Origin: Desulfomonile tiedjei | GTDB taxonomy: Bacteria; Desulfobacterota; Desulfomonilia; Desulfomonilales; Desulfomonilaceae | Length of the DNA stretch: 42,100 bases | Direction: 5' to 3' | Assembly: GCA_020722215.1 (NCBI GenBank) | Contig: DYLG01000005.1 | Location: forward strand, 1 to 42,100 | Shown: piece by piece, positions 25,681-34,954 of the stretch | Numbering within the stretch: position 1 is the first letter of the stretch | Layout: every line of letters begins with the position of its first letter | Notes under the pieces: model-generated | Told to the model about the DNA's origin: nothing | Databases searched by the model: none | Seen by the model: only the letters and a program-made list of their open reading frames with translations | Position numbers and translations under genes: made by a program

Positions 25681-26454
25681 TCATCTTGGCGTCCCCTTCA
25701 ATACGGTGCAGTCCTTCCCTGCACCGGCATACTTGAGATGGCTCTCCCATCGGGACAGAGGGAGTGGGATGGAAACAAAGGCCTCCTTCCACTTCTCGTC
25801 AATCGGGTCCCAAGCGTGCACGGTGAACACGAAATTCTTCCCTTTTTTCCTGTACATGGTGAGCGACCATTGCCCCGTGATCGAATTAGTACACAGTTGG
25901 GCGAACTCGCACGGAGCTTCCCTGTTCAAAACGTCTATTGCCCTGTTCCTGATGAGGTTTCTGTACTTGTTGTGATCCGGCTTCACGAACAGCTCGTCAG
26001 AGGGAGGTTTTCCGGTGCCGTTATCTCCCGCTTTCTTTCCGGAGACCGCAGCGGAATCAGCCTCAGCCGCGCTGGACGATGCATTTACCGGATCGCTCCC
26101 TCTGTTCCGGGTCGGATCCTCCGGAGCATCTTGAGCGCCCACATCTGCTTGTCCTTCATTGTCAGGTCCGACTGCGGGTTCCCGCAACTCGTCGGTTCCC
26201 TTGCCTTGGATAGATCCCTGCTGGGCAGGGACGGCTGTGTTCCCTGATTCAACCGAGGCAGCGGGGCCAGAATTGTCACTTTTCTTGGACTTCAGCAAAG
26301 AGCTGCAACCGGGCATCAGGATTAGAGCAGCGGTAACTATGGCAAAGATCAGGGCAGCCGCCGGCGCGTGCAGGCATCCGGCGAACGAAGCTTCGGTCGG
26401 TTCATGCCACAAGAAACCAGAATCATTAGTCTTGTCAGCCGTGGAGATGTTCAT
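25681..26454 (-). CDS. Putative lipoprotein of unknown function
   Basis: A 257-residue product. Residues 31-48 are hydrophobic and end in LMPGCSSLL, a lipobox-like site with Cys50; the 30-residue stretch before it is longer than usual, so a start nearer the signal is possible although I see no better codon. Residues 55-150 are low-complexity, acidic and rich in Ser, Ala, Asp and Gly, a likely disordered linker. The C-terminal 105 residues (from FVKPDHNKY) are folded-looking, with alternating beta pattern, three cysteines and the run LTMYRKKGKNFVFTVHAW. ATG at 26454 without a strong ribosome-binding site. No function assigned. Confidence 0.6.
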   Translation of the reverse strand: MNISTADKTNDSGFLWHEPTEASFAGCLHAPAAALIFAIVTAALILMPGCSSLLKSKKSDNSGPAASVESGNTAVPAQQGSIQGKGTDELREPAVGPDNEGQADVGAQDAPEDPTRNRGSDPVNASSSAAEADSAAVSGKKAGDNGTGKPPSDELFVKPDHNKYRNLIRNRAIDVLNREAPCEFAQLCTNSITGQWSLTMYRKKGKNFVFTVHAWDPIDEKWKEAFVSIPLPLSRWESHLKYAGAGKDCTVLKGTPR

Positions 26455-26775
26455 TCGGCTCGGCGCCTGTTCCCATGATCGAGCGCTTCTTCGTCAATGT
26501 GTCCTATCCGTTTTCATGGGAAAACGCAACCGTGCTGCGTACTGTGACCACCATCAGCCACAAGATCAAAAGGGAAGGGGAGTGGGGCGCGCGGCCTGGG
26601 GCCTGTAACGAACTGAACAGTGCTATCGGTTCGGAACCGAGCGCTGGGGCAGATCTGCACGCCTGCCCGAAGCGTGGCCTCGATGGCTGGAGAAGGCGGA
26701 CACCTGGGTCCGCCCGTGCCAACAATTCCGACGGCATTTCGGGCAAATTTCTTGAAAGCCACGCTCTGGCGACGC
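26455..26775. other. Intergenic region with repeat remnants
   Basis: 321 bases without a supported gene. It holds GGGGCAGATCTGC (26646-26658) and the hairpin GGCGGAC-ACCTGG-GTCCGCC (26695-26714), both related to the element in the gatC-gatA gap. Confidence 0.5.
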
Positions 26776-27414
26776 TTACTGCTGGGGGGGCTTTTTGCCG
26801 GGGTCCTCCGGTTGGCCTTCAGCCTTGTCGGCTCCTGACTCCGATACAGCAGGCGAAGCCGAAGCCGGTTGTTCGGACGGAGCGGCCTCCGGTGTCGTTT
26901 CGTCCTTGGCTTCCTCCTCGATCGGCTGAGGCTGGCCGGGCGGCTCTATTCCGATTTCCGGGCCCTTCTCCTCTGAAGGCTTTGACTCCAGCGGAGGCGG
27001 GCCCTGAATCGGAGCCGCTTCAGGCTTCTCGGAAGCCGGCATTGCGGCCGCGCCGGTCTCGGCGCCACGGACTCCCACCTTGTTGAATAGGTCTTTGATG
27101 AGGCTTCCGAGCCAGTCGTGGGGAATGAGCTTCTCGGTGATCCACACAAGTGCAAAAACGATTGCGGCAATTATGCCGGCGACAATCAGGAAAGCTATCA
27201 AAGTTATGAGTCCGGCGAGAAACAACGCGAAATACACCGGAAACAGGAATCCGTAGACGAAGGAACGTCCGAGTCTTGCAGAGACCCGCTCGTCCTCCTC
27301 CGCTCCGAGAATGTCATCGAAGGCTCTCACATAGAGATTCCTGTTGAAGTACGTCAGCACGGCGCTGCATATTCCCAGAACGATCATCGCAATGAATTCA
27401 AACAAGTAAATCAT
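26776..27414 (-). CDS. Membrane protein with long Pro/Glu-rich cytosolic tail
   Basis: No family recognised. The 212-residue product has one hydrophobic segment at 3-22 and two tight ones at about 52-72 and 74-93. After a short amphipathic part (LGSLIKDLFNKVG) the last 100 residues are low-complexity, rich in Pro, Glu and Ala, and probably disordered. The ATG at 27414 has GGAGG six bases upstream. It lies downstream of ffh on the same strand, with a 123-base gap that contains the hairpin CCTGATG-CCG-CATCAGG (27463-27479). Confidence 0.65.
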   Translation of the reverse strand: MIYLFEFIAMIVLGICSAVLTYFNRNLYVRAFDDILGAEEDERVSARLGRSFVYGFLFPVYFALFLAGLITLIAFLIVAGIIAAIVFALVWITEKLIPHDWLGSLIKDLFNKVGVRGAETGAAAMPASEKPEAAPIQGPPPLESKPSEEKGPEIGIEPPGQPQPIEEEAKDETTPEAAPSEQPASASPAVSESGADKAEGQPEDPGKKPPQQ

Positions 27415-27462
27415 ATTCGTCCTCCGTCAGGATTTTGATTCGTGGACTTCGGCAGTCTCGCT

Positions 27463-27479
27463 CCTGATGCCGCATCAGG
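27463..27479. other. Hairpin between ffh and the membrane-protein gene
   Basis: CCTGATG-CCG-CATCAGG, a 7-bp stem with 3-base loop, located 59 bases past the ffh stop. No T-tract follows on either strand, so it is not a textbook terminator. Confidence 0.4.
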
Positions 27480-27537
27480 CTGCCGGGCGACTCGGACCCG
27501 GAAAGCGCAGCGATAGACGCCGGCTCCTCGGGGCTTC

Positions 27538-29070
27538 TCAGCGTTTTCTTCCTTTCTTCCTGGCCTGCTTGGCAATCTGTCGCCGCTTTTTCTTCTTTTC
27601 CAGGGCCTTCTTTGACATGTGTTTGCCCGTCGTGACCTCAGGCAATCCGTACGGAGCGTCCGAAGCGGGCCCAGCCCCTTCCGGCCCAAGGCCGGGCATA
27701 CCGGAGTCGAGCATCTTGCGCAGGCCCTTGATTCGTTTAAGACGACCACGGATCTTTCCACCACCCATCGCAACGAACACGTCGCGCATGTCCTTGAATT
27801 TCCCGAGGAGGTCCGTGACGTCGGATTCCTTTCTGCCGGATCCTGCCGCGATGCGTCTCATCCTGCTCTCGTCAATTATCTCCGGGGCTCTTCGTTCTTC
27901 GGGCGTCATGGAATTGATTACGGATTCCATGCGGACCAGTTGGTAGTCATCCGCACGGACTCCCGCGGGCAGGCCGCCAGAGAAAAAGGGCAGTTTCTCC
28001 ATGACGTCCTGGAGGGGACCCATCTTCTTGATGGTCCGGACCTGGTCCAGGAAATCGCTCAGATCGAACCGGCCTTCCAGCATCCTCAGGGCGTCTTCTT
28101 CGGCCTTCTTTTCGTCAACCACCTCCTCGAAGTCTTTGACCAGGCCCACGACATCCCCGAAGCCCAGGATTCGGGAAGCCAAACCTTCGGGCCGGAATTC
28201 CTCGAGGCGATCAAGTGATTCCCCCATGCCTACGAACTTTATGGGGATGCCGGTGGCTTCTTTGATAGACAGGGCGGCTCCGCCGCGCGCGTCGCCGTCC
28301 AGCTTGGTCATGATGAAGCCGGTAAGCTGTATTCTCTCGTTGAAGGCTTTGGCTATATTGACCGACTCTTGACCGATCATCGCGTCGCAAACCAAGAGAA
28401 CGTTTTCCGGAGAAGTAAGCTCCTGGATTCGCCTTAGTTCCTCCATGAGAACATCGTCTATGGTCAGTCTTCCTGCCGTGTCGAAGATCGCCACATCGCA
28501 GCCGACTTCCACAGCGGTTCTTATTGATTTCGTGCATATGGAGGGCGGGTCCTCACCTCCATCGGAAAACACGGGCACCTGGAGATCCGAGCCAAGCTTG
28601 CGCAACTGCTCTACCGCGGCAGGCCGGTAAATATCGGCGGCGACCAGTATGGGTCTCTTGCCTTGTTTCTGGATGTATCTCGCCAGCTTGGCTGCTGTGG
28701 TGGTCTTGCCCGACCCCTGGAGCCCCACAACCATCACCGCACTGACGGGCTTTGCGCGAAAGCTGAGCTGCGAATCGGCTGCGCCCATCAATTGAACCAG
28801 CTCATCGTGGCATAGTTTCGTGAAATGGTCGCTTGGAGAAACCTTCAACTTCTTGTCTTTGTGCTTGACTCTGGTAAGTACTATTTCTCCGAGCGCCTTT
28901 TCCTTCACGCGGTCCAGGAATGAGCGGGTCACTTGGAATTCCACGTCGGCTTCCAGCAGCGATACTCGGATCATCTGGAGCACTTCCGAGAGGTTCTCCT
29001 CGGTGAGAGTCCGCATTCCCTGAAGGTACTGCCGGGCATCCCGGAATCCCTTGGTTAATATTTCAAGCAC
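27538..29070 (-). CDS. ffh: Signal recognition particle protein Ffh (SRP54)
   Basis: Ffh binds signal sequences and 4.5S RNA and delivers nascent membrane proteins to FtsY. The N domain covers residues 1-95. The G domain shows G1 GLQGSGKTTTAAKL, G3 DTAGR, G4 TKLDGDARGG. The Met-rich M domain (about 325-440) contains the RNA-binding GSGRKESDV and GKFKDMR motifs. At 510 residues it is about 55 longer than usual, because of an added tail ending in a Lys/Arg-rich run (KKALEKKKKRR). ATG at 29070. Divergent from kdnB. Confidence 0.97.
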   Translation of the reverse strand: MLEILTKGFRDARQYLQGMRTLTEENLSEVLQMIRVSLLEADVEFQVTRSFLDRVKEKALGEIVLTRVKHKDKKLKVSPSDHFTKLCHDELVQLMGAADSQLSFRAKPVSAVMVVGLQGSGKTTTAAKLARYIQKQGKRPILVAADIYRPAAVEQLRKLGSDLQVPVFSDGGEDPPSICTKSIRTAVEVGCDVAIFDTAGRLTIDDVLMEELRRIQELTSPENVLLVCDAMIGQESVNIAKAFNERIQLTGFIMTKLDGDARGGAALSIKEATGIPIKFVGMGESLDRLEEFRPEGLASRILGFGDVVGLVKDFEEVVDEKKAEEDALRMLEGRFDLSDFLDQVRTIKKMGPLQDVMEKLPFFSGGLPAGVRADDYQLVRMESVINSMTPEERRAPEIIDESRMRRIAAGSGRKESDVTDLLGKFKDMRDVFVAMGGGKIRGRLKRIKGLRKMLDSGMPGLGPEGAGPASDAPYGLPEVTTGKHMSKKALEKKKKRRQIAKQARKKGRKR

Positions 29071-29154
29071 CTGAGAATCTCCTGGCTGAGATCAATGAAC
29101 TGAAACGACATTCAACTACCACAGGTGGAGCCAAAATGTAAGTTCTTTGTTTCC

Positions 29155-29183
29155 TTGCCCGCGATGGGGATTTCTGGTATAAC
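29155..29183 (+). promoter_or_regulatory. Sigma-70 promoter of the kdnB-kdnA-kdsB genes
   Basis: TTGCCC (29155-29160), 17-base spacer, TATAAC (29178-29183). Five of six -10 and four of six -35 positions match consensus. The leader to the kdnB ATG is about 38 bases. Confidence 0.7.
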
Positions 29184-29226
29184 CTAACGGCCCTTGCGGG
29201 CGACTATTCAGAGCCTTGGGGAGCGA

Positions 29227-30390
29227 ATGATCGATCAACTGGGAACCTTCAGGATGCGCACGCAAATCGTGTTCGGGTGCGGCAGTCTGCCCGCGCTCGG
29301 GGAATTGGCCCACGAGATGGGCGCGACGAGTTATCTGCTGGTGGCCGACCCGTCTCTGGAAGCGGCAGGGCTACTTAACGCAGCCCGGGCGAGCCTGAAG
29401 AAAGCGGGCATCAACGGCGCCGAGTACCTCGGCGTTGAGCCGGAACCGTACCTGGACAACGCCGATGAGGCGGCAGGCATAGGCCGCAGTGTCAAGGCCG
29501 ACCTGGTAGTGGGTGTGGGGGGCGGTTCCGCCATGGACACTGCCAAAGCCGCGGCTGCGCTTATCACCAATCAAGGGAAGGCCGAAGACTACGTCGGCCT
29601 GAACCTGGTGCCGTTGCCCGGAGTGGCCACGATCATGGTTCCCACCACTGCGGGAACCGGCGCAGAGGTCACCTTTACCGCCGTATTCACAAACAGACAG
29701 ACCAAGGCCAAGGGCGGAATCAACAGCGAGTTCCTTTTTCCCGACATGGCACTTCTTGACCCGGAACTGACTGTTTCTCTCCCCCCGGAGGTTACGGCAG
29801 CCACCGGAATGGACGCGCTCACCCACGCCATAGAGTCGGTAACCAGTCGGTCCTCAACGGTCTTCACCGAGGCTCTGGCTCACGCTGCGGTCCGCCTGAT
29901 CATGGAAAACCTCAGGACCGCCGTTTTCAAAGGAGAGGACATTAAGGCCAGGGAGGGCATGCTCATGGGAAGCCTGCTTGCAGGGATGGCCTTGGCCGAC
30001 GCAGGGGTGGGGGCCTGTCACGCTTTGGCATACCCGCTGGGCGGGTTCTACCGGATTCCTCACGGATTGGCCAATGCCGTGCTGATCCCTCACGTTATGG
30101 AATTCAATCTTCCCGCGGCAGAGAGACAGTTCGCTCTGCTGGCCGGACAGATGGGAGAACCGGTGGGCGGGCTCCCGCCTAGAGCTGCAGGAGCCCTGGC
30201 TGTTGAGGCGGTTATCGAACTCTGCCGGGATATCGGTATACCTGTTTCCCTGTCCGAGTTGGGCGTACCAAGGTCGGACATGTCCGCTCTTGTGGAATCA
30301 GCTCTAAAGGTCACTCGGCCGGTTCAAAACAATCCCAGACGTCTTGGTCCCAGGGAAGCGGGAAGCGTGTATGATAAGGCATTCGGTTGA
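29227..30390 (+). CDS. kdnB: Kdo 8-oxidase, iron-containing alcohol dehydrogenase KdnB
   Basis: In Shewanella KdnB oxidises C8 of Kdo so that KdnA can aminate it. The protein is a clear group III Fe-dependent dehydrogenase: nucleotide-binding GVGGGSAMDTAK (about 96-107), PTTAGTGAEVT, and the metal-binding stretches GMDALTHAIES and CHALAYPLGG...IPHGLANAV...PHV with three His. The assignment to KdnB rather than a general alcohol dehydrogenase rests on its position directly before a KdnA-like transaminase and kdsB. GGGGAG just upstream supports the ATG at 29227 (387 residues). Confidence 0.8.
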   Translation: MIDQLGTFRMRTQIVFGCGSLPALGELAHEMGATSYLLVADPSLEAAGLLNAARASLKKAGINGAEYLGVEPEPYLDNADEAAGIGRSVKADLVVGVGGGSAMDTAKAAAALITNQGKAEDYVGLNLVPLPGVATIMVPTTAGTGAEVTFTAVFTNRQTKAKGGINSEFLFPDMALLDPELTVSLPPEVTAATGMDALTHAIESVTSRSSTVFTEALAHAAVRLIMENLRTAVFKGEDIKAREGMLMGSLLAGMALADAGVGACHALAYPLGGFYRIPHGLANAVLIPHVMEFNLPAAERQFALLAGQMGEPVGGLPPRAAGALAVEAVIELCRDIGIPVSLSELGVPRSDMSALVESALKVTRPVQNNPRRLGPREAGSVYDKAFG

Positions 30391-30566
30391 AAACCGGTGC
30401 AATGGAGCCTGCAACAGGCGCGGACGATTTGGTTCTCATTGACGCATTCCTGCCCCGGTTTTTGAGAAGGAACGTGCTTCGGGAAGAAGGCGTCGAGCAT
30501 ACAATTGAGTAGAAATCAACCCAGCCTTGACTGGATGAGAATCTGAGTCAGAGTCAGGAGGATCTG

Positions 30567-31772
30567 ATGCCCGGGTATGAATGGATCGGGGAAATGGAGA
30601 AGGAGCAAGTCAACGAAGTTCTCGATACGGGGATCCTCTTTCGTTACGAGTTCGACAGAGAGCGTAAGGGCGTTTACAAAGTTAAGGAATTCGAGGACCA
30701 GTTCGCCAGATATACCGGGGCAGTCTACGCGCATGCGGTAACTTCAGGCACGGCCGCGCTAAGGGTAGCTCTGGCGGCGCTAGGGGTCGGGCACGGGGAC
30801 GAGGTGATTACCCAGGGATTCACGTTCATCGCGACCTTTGAGGCAATCATTGAATCGGGGGCAGTGCCGGTGCCTGCTGAGATCGACGAGACCCTCAACC
30901 TGGATCCTGTTGATTTTGAAAAGAGAATCACTGATAAGACAAGGGCTGTTATACCGGTGCACATGCTGGGATCTCCCGCAAGGATACAGGAAATCGTGCA
31001 GATAGCTCAGGGAAAGAACATCAAGATCCTCGAGGACACGGCCCAGGCCCTGGGAGCTGCTGTAGGCGGCAAGAAGCTCGGAACATGGGGCGACATGGGG
31101 ACTTTCTCTTTTGACTTCTACAAGACCCTCACCACAGGCGAAGGAGGGATGGTGGTCACCAACGACAGGGAACTTTACTTGAGAGCTTCGGAGTATAGCG
31201 ACCACGGACACGATCACAATCCTGATTTGCCGCGTGCTCTGGAAAGCAGAAGGTTCCTGGGATTCAACTATCGCATGAACGAGCTTCAGGGCGCAATCGG
31301 CCTTGCCCAGATCAGTAAGCTCGATGCCATGATAGTCCGCCAGAAGCAGAACAGGGAACTCATCGAGGAAACCCTGGGGAGCATCGACGGAGTCACCATG
31401 CGGGAACTGCCGGTTGACGGCAAGGACAGCTACACGCACGTCTGTTTTTTCCTGGAGAACGGCGACAAGGCGCGGTCGTTTCACAAGACTCTAGCCGAGA
31501 AGGGCGTGTCGGCGATCTACTTCAGGGACAATTTCTGGCACTACCTGCGCAATTGGGACCACATTATCGGCAAGAAAACCGTGTGGAATCATCCTCATCC
31601 GTTCGGCGGCCCCATCTATGGGAAGGACTTCACCTATACGCCGGACATGCTTCCCCGGACGGACGAGATCCTCAGCAAGCTGGTTGTCATTCCTGTTTCG
31701 CTTCAGACTGAAGAAGAGAAAATCCGGCAGATGGCCATGGACCTTCAGGCGGCTGCTGAAGAGGTCTTGTGA
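30567..31772 (+). CDS. kdnA: 8-amino-3,8-dideoxy-octulosonate transaminase KdnA
   Basis: KdnA is a PLP enzyme of the DegT/DnrJ/EryC1/StrS family that transfers an amino group to the C8 aldehyde of oxidised Kdo, giving Kdo8N. The N-terminus MPGYEWIGEMEKEQVNEVL and the segment SDHGHDHNPDLPRALESR resemble the Shewanella enzyme as I recall it. The PLP lysine is in FDFYKTLTTGEGG (about 188), with TSGTAALRVAL for phosphate binding and LEDTAQALGA for the ring. 401 residues, ATG at 30567, AGGAGG upstream. It lies 176 bases after kdnB and 46 before kdsB. Confidence 0.85.
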   Translation: MPGYEWIGEMEKEQVNEVLDTGILFRYEFDRERKGVYKVKEFEDQFARYTGAVYAHAVTSGTAALRVALAALGVGHGDEVITQGFTFIATFEAIIESGAVPVPAEIDETLNLDPVDFEKRITDKTRAVIPVHMLGSPARIQEIVQIAQGKNIKILEDTAQALGAAVGGKKLGTWGDMGTFSFDFYKTLTTGEGGMVVTNDRELYLRASEYSDHGHDHNPDLPRALESRRFLGFNYRMNELQGAIGLAQISKLDAMIVRQKQNRELIEETLGSIDGVTMRELPVDGKDSYTHVCFFLENGDKARSFHKTLAEKGVSAIYFRDNFWHYLRNWDHIIGKKTVWNHPHPFGGPIYGKDFTYTPDMLPRTDEILSKLVVIPVSLQTEEEKIRQMAMDLQAAAEEVL

Positions 31773-31818
31773 AGCGAATGACCCAGGGAATCGAGACAGT
31801 CATCAGGTTCGTTTTCTC

Positions 31819-32595
31819 ATGGTGCAACAGTCCGACGGAATAACGGGGTTCATCCCCGCGCGTGCCGAATCCACACGCTTTCCCGGCAAACCATTGGCTG
31901 ATATCCATGGGCGGCCAATGATTGTACGTGTCCTGGAGACTGTGGCGAAGTCACCGATCATCGCCCGGGCATACGTGGCTACCGACTCGGAGGAAATTTT
32001 CCATGCTGTGCGGAGCCACGGAGGAGAGGCCCTGATGACCTCGCGGGAACATCGCAGCGGTACGGACCGTGTGGCGGAGGCAGCCCGAAAGGTCGGTCTG
32101 GGACCGAGCGACATTGCCGTGAATATCCAGGGCGATCAGCCATTGCTGGACCCTTCGATGATTGAGGAAGTTACCGGGCCCCTCCTGGATGACCCCCGAA
32201 TCCCCATGAGCACTCTTGTCTACAAGATCGTCAGGAACGAAGAGATCACGCATCCAAACGCGGTGAAGACCGTAATGGACCGCGCCGGCAATGCCCTCTA
32301 TTTCTCCAGGGCTACTATTCCTTGCTTCATTGACAAGATGATCGGGCCCGTGTACTACAAACATCACGGCGTCTACGCCTACAGAAACGATTTTCTCCAG
32401 AAATTCGCAAAGCTTCCCCAAGGATACCTGGAAAAAGCCGAACGCCTGGAACAGCTTCGAGCCCTCGAACACGGATTTGCCATACGTGTGGTGATCACTC
32501 GGAAGGACTCCATAGAAGTGGATACTCCGGAAGACTTGGAGCGTGTCCGTCTCACATTCGCCAAAGAGCGTTTGACAACAAGCTCGGGGGAGTGA
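31819..32595 (+). CDS. kdsB: CMP-Kdo (or CMP-Kdo8N) synthetase KdsB
   Basis: KdsB couples Kdo to CMP before its transfer to lipid A. The family motifs are IPARAESTRFPGKPL (N-terminal nucleotide loop), EHRSGTDRVAEA, NIQGDQPLL (metal site), YKHHGVYAYR, and EVDTPEDLERV at the end. I use the ATG at 31819 (258 residues), whose ribosome-binding site is only AGG. Beside kdnAB, its natural substrate is probably Kdo8N, as in Shewanella. No waaA transferase is in the window. Confidence 0.92.
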   Translation: MVQQSDGITGFIPARAESTRFPGKPLADIHGRPMIVRVLETVAKSPIIARAYVATDSEEIFHAVRSHGGEALMTSREHRSGTDRVAEAARKVGLGPSDIAVNIQGDQPLLDPSMIEEVTGPLLDDPRIPMSTLVYKIVRNEEITHPNAVKTVMDRAGNALYFSRATIPCFIDKMIGPVYYKHHGVYAYRNDFLQKFAKLPQGYLEKAERLEQLRALEHGFAIRVVITRKDSIEVDTPEDLERVRLTFAKERLTTSSGE

Positions 32596-32737
32596 TATGG
32601 ACAATGGCCGGGCAGCGGGCAAGGCGATCGGGGGCATTCCTTTCAGGCCTCTGCTGTAGTAAAATTGTTATGAACCAAGCTCGGCAATGCCACCGGAGGT
32701 TCCCCAAGGAAACTCTCCGCGAGGAGGATTGGCATAG

Positions 32738-32956
32738 GTGAGTAGAGAAGACAACGTAAAGGTCGAAGGAACGGTGGTCAAGGTTCATTCCGGCGGAATG
32801 TACCAAGTGCAGACCGATGACGGCAGGAGTATACTGACCAAGCTCTCCGGCAGGATGTCCCGTTACAGGATAAAGGTTCTGCTCGGCGACCGTGTCACAG
32901 TCGCTCTTTCCCCGTATGATCTCACCCACGGCCTGATAGTGTATCGAGGCAAGTAA
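32738..32956 (+). CDS. infA: Translation initiation factor IF-1
   Basis: IF-1 blocks the ribosomal A site during initiation. The 72-residue OB-fold protein shows VKVEGTVVKV, the family MYxV (MYQVQTDDGR), LSGRMSRYRIKVLLGDRVTV and SPYDLTHGLIVYR. The start is GTG at 32738 with GAGGAGG about nine bases upstream. It stands alone, 142 bases after kdsB. Confidence 0.96.
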   Translation: MSREDNVKVEGTVVKVHSGGMYQVQTDDGRSILTKLSGRMSRYRIKVLLGDRVTVALSPYDLTHGLIVYRGK

Positions 32957-33192
32957 TCGTCCTCGATGGCACCAACTCTTGATTTGCGCAAGAAAAACCC
33001 TGAGAAATCTTTACCGGATTTTTTCGAGCCCGTCGCAAGCTGTTGGCGCGATGTAGAAGTGCGCCATCCGGATACTCTCTCTCGATTCAATGACCGGCCG
33101 CATCGTTGGCCCGGTTGCTTGTGAAAAGCCATGACAGGATCGGCGATTCAAACCATTGTCGATACCCGGAGTTCTACTGAAAGGACCGCCCT

Positions 33193-34104
33193 ATGGAGAT
33201 CCGCTTTCTTGGGACTGGGAGCGCCTGGGGAGTTCCCGAGCACTCGTGTGAATGCTTCATCTGCAAAAGGATGACCGAGCTTGGAGAAGAGCGCACAAGA
33301 ACCTCATTTCTCGTGATCGGAGAGGAAAGCATTCTTGTGGACTGTGGGCCGGACGTGCGACGCCAGATGCTGCGGCTGGCAGTCCAAAGGCCTGACGCGG
33401 TTCTGATCACACATGAGCATGCCGATCATTTTCTCGGACTGGACGACCTGCTTGCGTTCCGAAGAGCCACGCCCAGAGACGCATGGACACTTATTCCGGT
33501 GTACGCAACGGAAATGACCTGGGCCTCGGTGGAAGCACGTTTCGGTTACCTGGTGGGCTCACTCATCGACAAGCGGCTGGCCGTTCCTGAAAGACCGTTG
33601 GAGGGCTTGCGGACAAAGGTTAGACCTTTCAAGACGTTACACGGACCAACTGCGCCCGGATCAGTTGGATACGTCATCGAAGGCAAGGGCGATCCCGGGA
33701 TCGTTTACACCTCCGACTTCATAGGCCTGGATCGAGAGCCCGAATTCCTTTTCAACCCCGACATTCTTATCATCCAATCCCACTGGCTCAATGAGCCCGA
33801 GCGGAATCGCCCACATCATATGAGCTTTCAGTGCGCCATCGAGTACATTGCTAGATGGAGGCCCCGAAGAGCAACCTATCTTGTTCACGTTTCCGCAGGC
33901 GATCACGTTGAGGGGGATTCGGCAAACAACAGCCTGGGGAAATGGCGCCCCAAGGCGCCTTTGCCGGAACCAGCCACCGGCCGACCCTATCCGGTGCCAT
34001 TGTGTCAGGCGGACTGGCAACGCCTCGTGGACGGAATTGCCGAGGATTACGGTCTTCCAAGACCCATTTTCGTCGCCAGGGACGGAATGGTCGCCAGGTT
34101 TTGA
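33193..34104 (+). CDS. PhnP-like MBL-fold metallo-hydrolase
   Basis: A metallo-beta-lactamase-fold hydrolase of the PhnP/RNase Z-like group, predicted to cleave phosphodiesters; the real substrate is unknown. N-terminal FLGTGSAWGVPEHSCEC with CxC...C marks the PhnP-type zinc-binding cysteines (residues about 18, 20, 23). The metal motif HEHADHFLGLDD matches HxHxDH, followed by DCGPDVR, TSDF and HVSAGDH. 303 residues. AAAGGA seven bases upstream supports the ATG at 33193. No phosphonate genes lie nearby, so a phosphonate role is not suggested. Confidence 0.85.
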   Translation: MEIRFLGTGSAWGVPEHSCECFICKRMTELGEERTRTSFLVIGEESILVDCGPDVRRQMLRLAVQRPDAVLITHEHADHFLGLDDLLAFRRATPRDAWTLIPVYATEMTWASVEARFGYLVGSLIDKRLAVPERPLEGLRTKVRPFKTLHGPTAPGSVGYVIEGKGDPGIVYTSDFIGLDREPEFLFNPDILIIQSHWLNEPERNRPHHMSFQCAIEYIARWRPRRATYLVHVSAGDHVEGDSANNSLGKWRPKAPLPEPATGRPYPVPLCQADWQRLVDGIAEDYGLPRPIFVARDGMVARF

Positions 34105-34407
34105 GTTGGCGCCTTGTTGCGGAACTTCGGTCGCGTATCCTTGTCGGCCACGGCCTTGGGCTGACGGCCTCGGACAGTAAGACCGGCATCTTGCCGGCAT
34201 TGGAGATGGGGCTGGCGCTCGCGGCCGTAGAGACCGGCGTCCCCGCCGTTCCAACCGGATACGCACCGGTACGTGGGAAATCGCGTATTTGTGGTTTGCG
34301 TACGGAATGGTAGTTCCTTTTCAGCCCGATTGGGGGTGTTCCCGGGTGTCAAGTCGTGATACGATGCCGGGCAAGTCAGTCGGTGGGTCCCTAAATGCGA
34401 GGTGATC
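34105..34407. other. Intergenic region with a repeat pair
   Basis: 303 bases with no supported gene. It contains two copies of the GACCGGC-type repeat at 34181-34198 and 34232-34250, and the ribosome-binding site of the following gene. Confidence 0.5.
34181..34250. repeat. GACCGGC palindromic repeats
   Basis: GACCGGCATCTTGCCGG at 34181-34197 is identical to the core at 10052-10068. A variant GACCGGCGTCCCCGCCG starts at 34232. Confidence 0.75.
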
Positions 34408-34809
34408 ATGGAGGAAGATCTCAAATCCAAGACTGCACGAACAGCCAAACTATACTTCGAGGGGTATCCGGACGAGAGGCCCTTCGACCTGTGGCGTTCC
34501 TTTGACAAGGGGTTGGCCAAGGACCTTTCCCTGTTCATAACGGGCCGGATGTACGCCCGGGAGCGGATTCCGCACACCACGAGACAGCTCATAACCATAG
34601 CAGCCCTGACGGTACTGGAGCGAACGGATGAGCTGAAGCTGCACACCTATGGCGCCCTGAATGTGGGATGCAACCCCGGGGACGTGGCCGAGGTCATGTT
34701 TCAGTGCGGCATCTACGGAGGAATGCCCGTGGTGAATCGGGCTTTGCAGGTGCTCAGAGAGGTCCTTCAAGAAAGGGGCCAATGGCCTTTGGACGAGGGC
34801 AACAAGTAG
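34408..34809 (+). CDS. Carboxymuconolactone decarboxylase (CMD) family protein
   Basis: A 133-residue helical protein of the CMD/AhpD fold. Signatures: RQLITIAALTVLERTDELK then HTYGALNVGCNPGDVAEVMFQ and YGGMPVVNRAL, the CMD end motif. The CxxC...H redox pair of AhpD is missing; only the isolated Cys in NVGCNP and FQCGIY are present, so a peroxidase role is unlikely. Function not assigned. AGGTG six bases upstream favours the ATG at 34408; a GTG two codons earlier is possible. Confidence 0.8.
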   Translation: MEEDLKSKTARTAKLYFEGYPDERPFDLWRSFDKGLAKDLSLFITGRMYARERIPHTTRQLITIAALTVLERTDELKLHTYGALNVGCNPGDVAEVMFQCGIYGGMPVVNRALQVLREVLQERGQWPLDEGNK

Positions 34810-34954
34810 TCCGAGAAAGCCGCGGCCGCAACAGCCCGGCAAGCACCCTCCAGTCGCCGGGAACGGAGAAGATAGCAGATTCGGCCTTGGCGTAAATGGT
34901 CGCCCCGCCCGCCGCTGCTTAATCCGGAGGCGAAAAAGTGAAAGACCCAAGAAA

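Noticed and set aside
32966-33124. 52-codon open frame after infA
   Set aside because: No ribosome-binding site, no hydrophobic or family pattern; probably chance.
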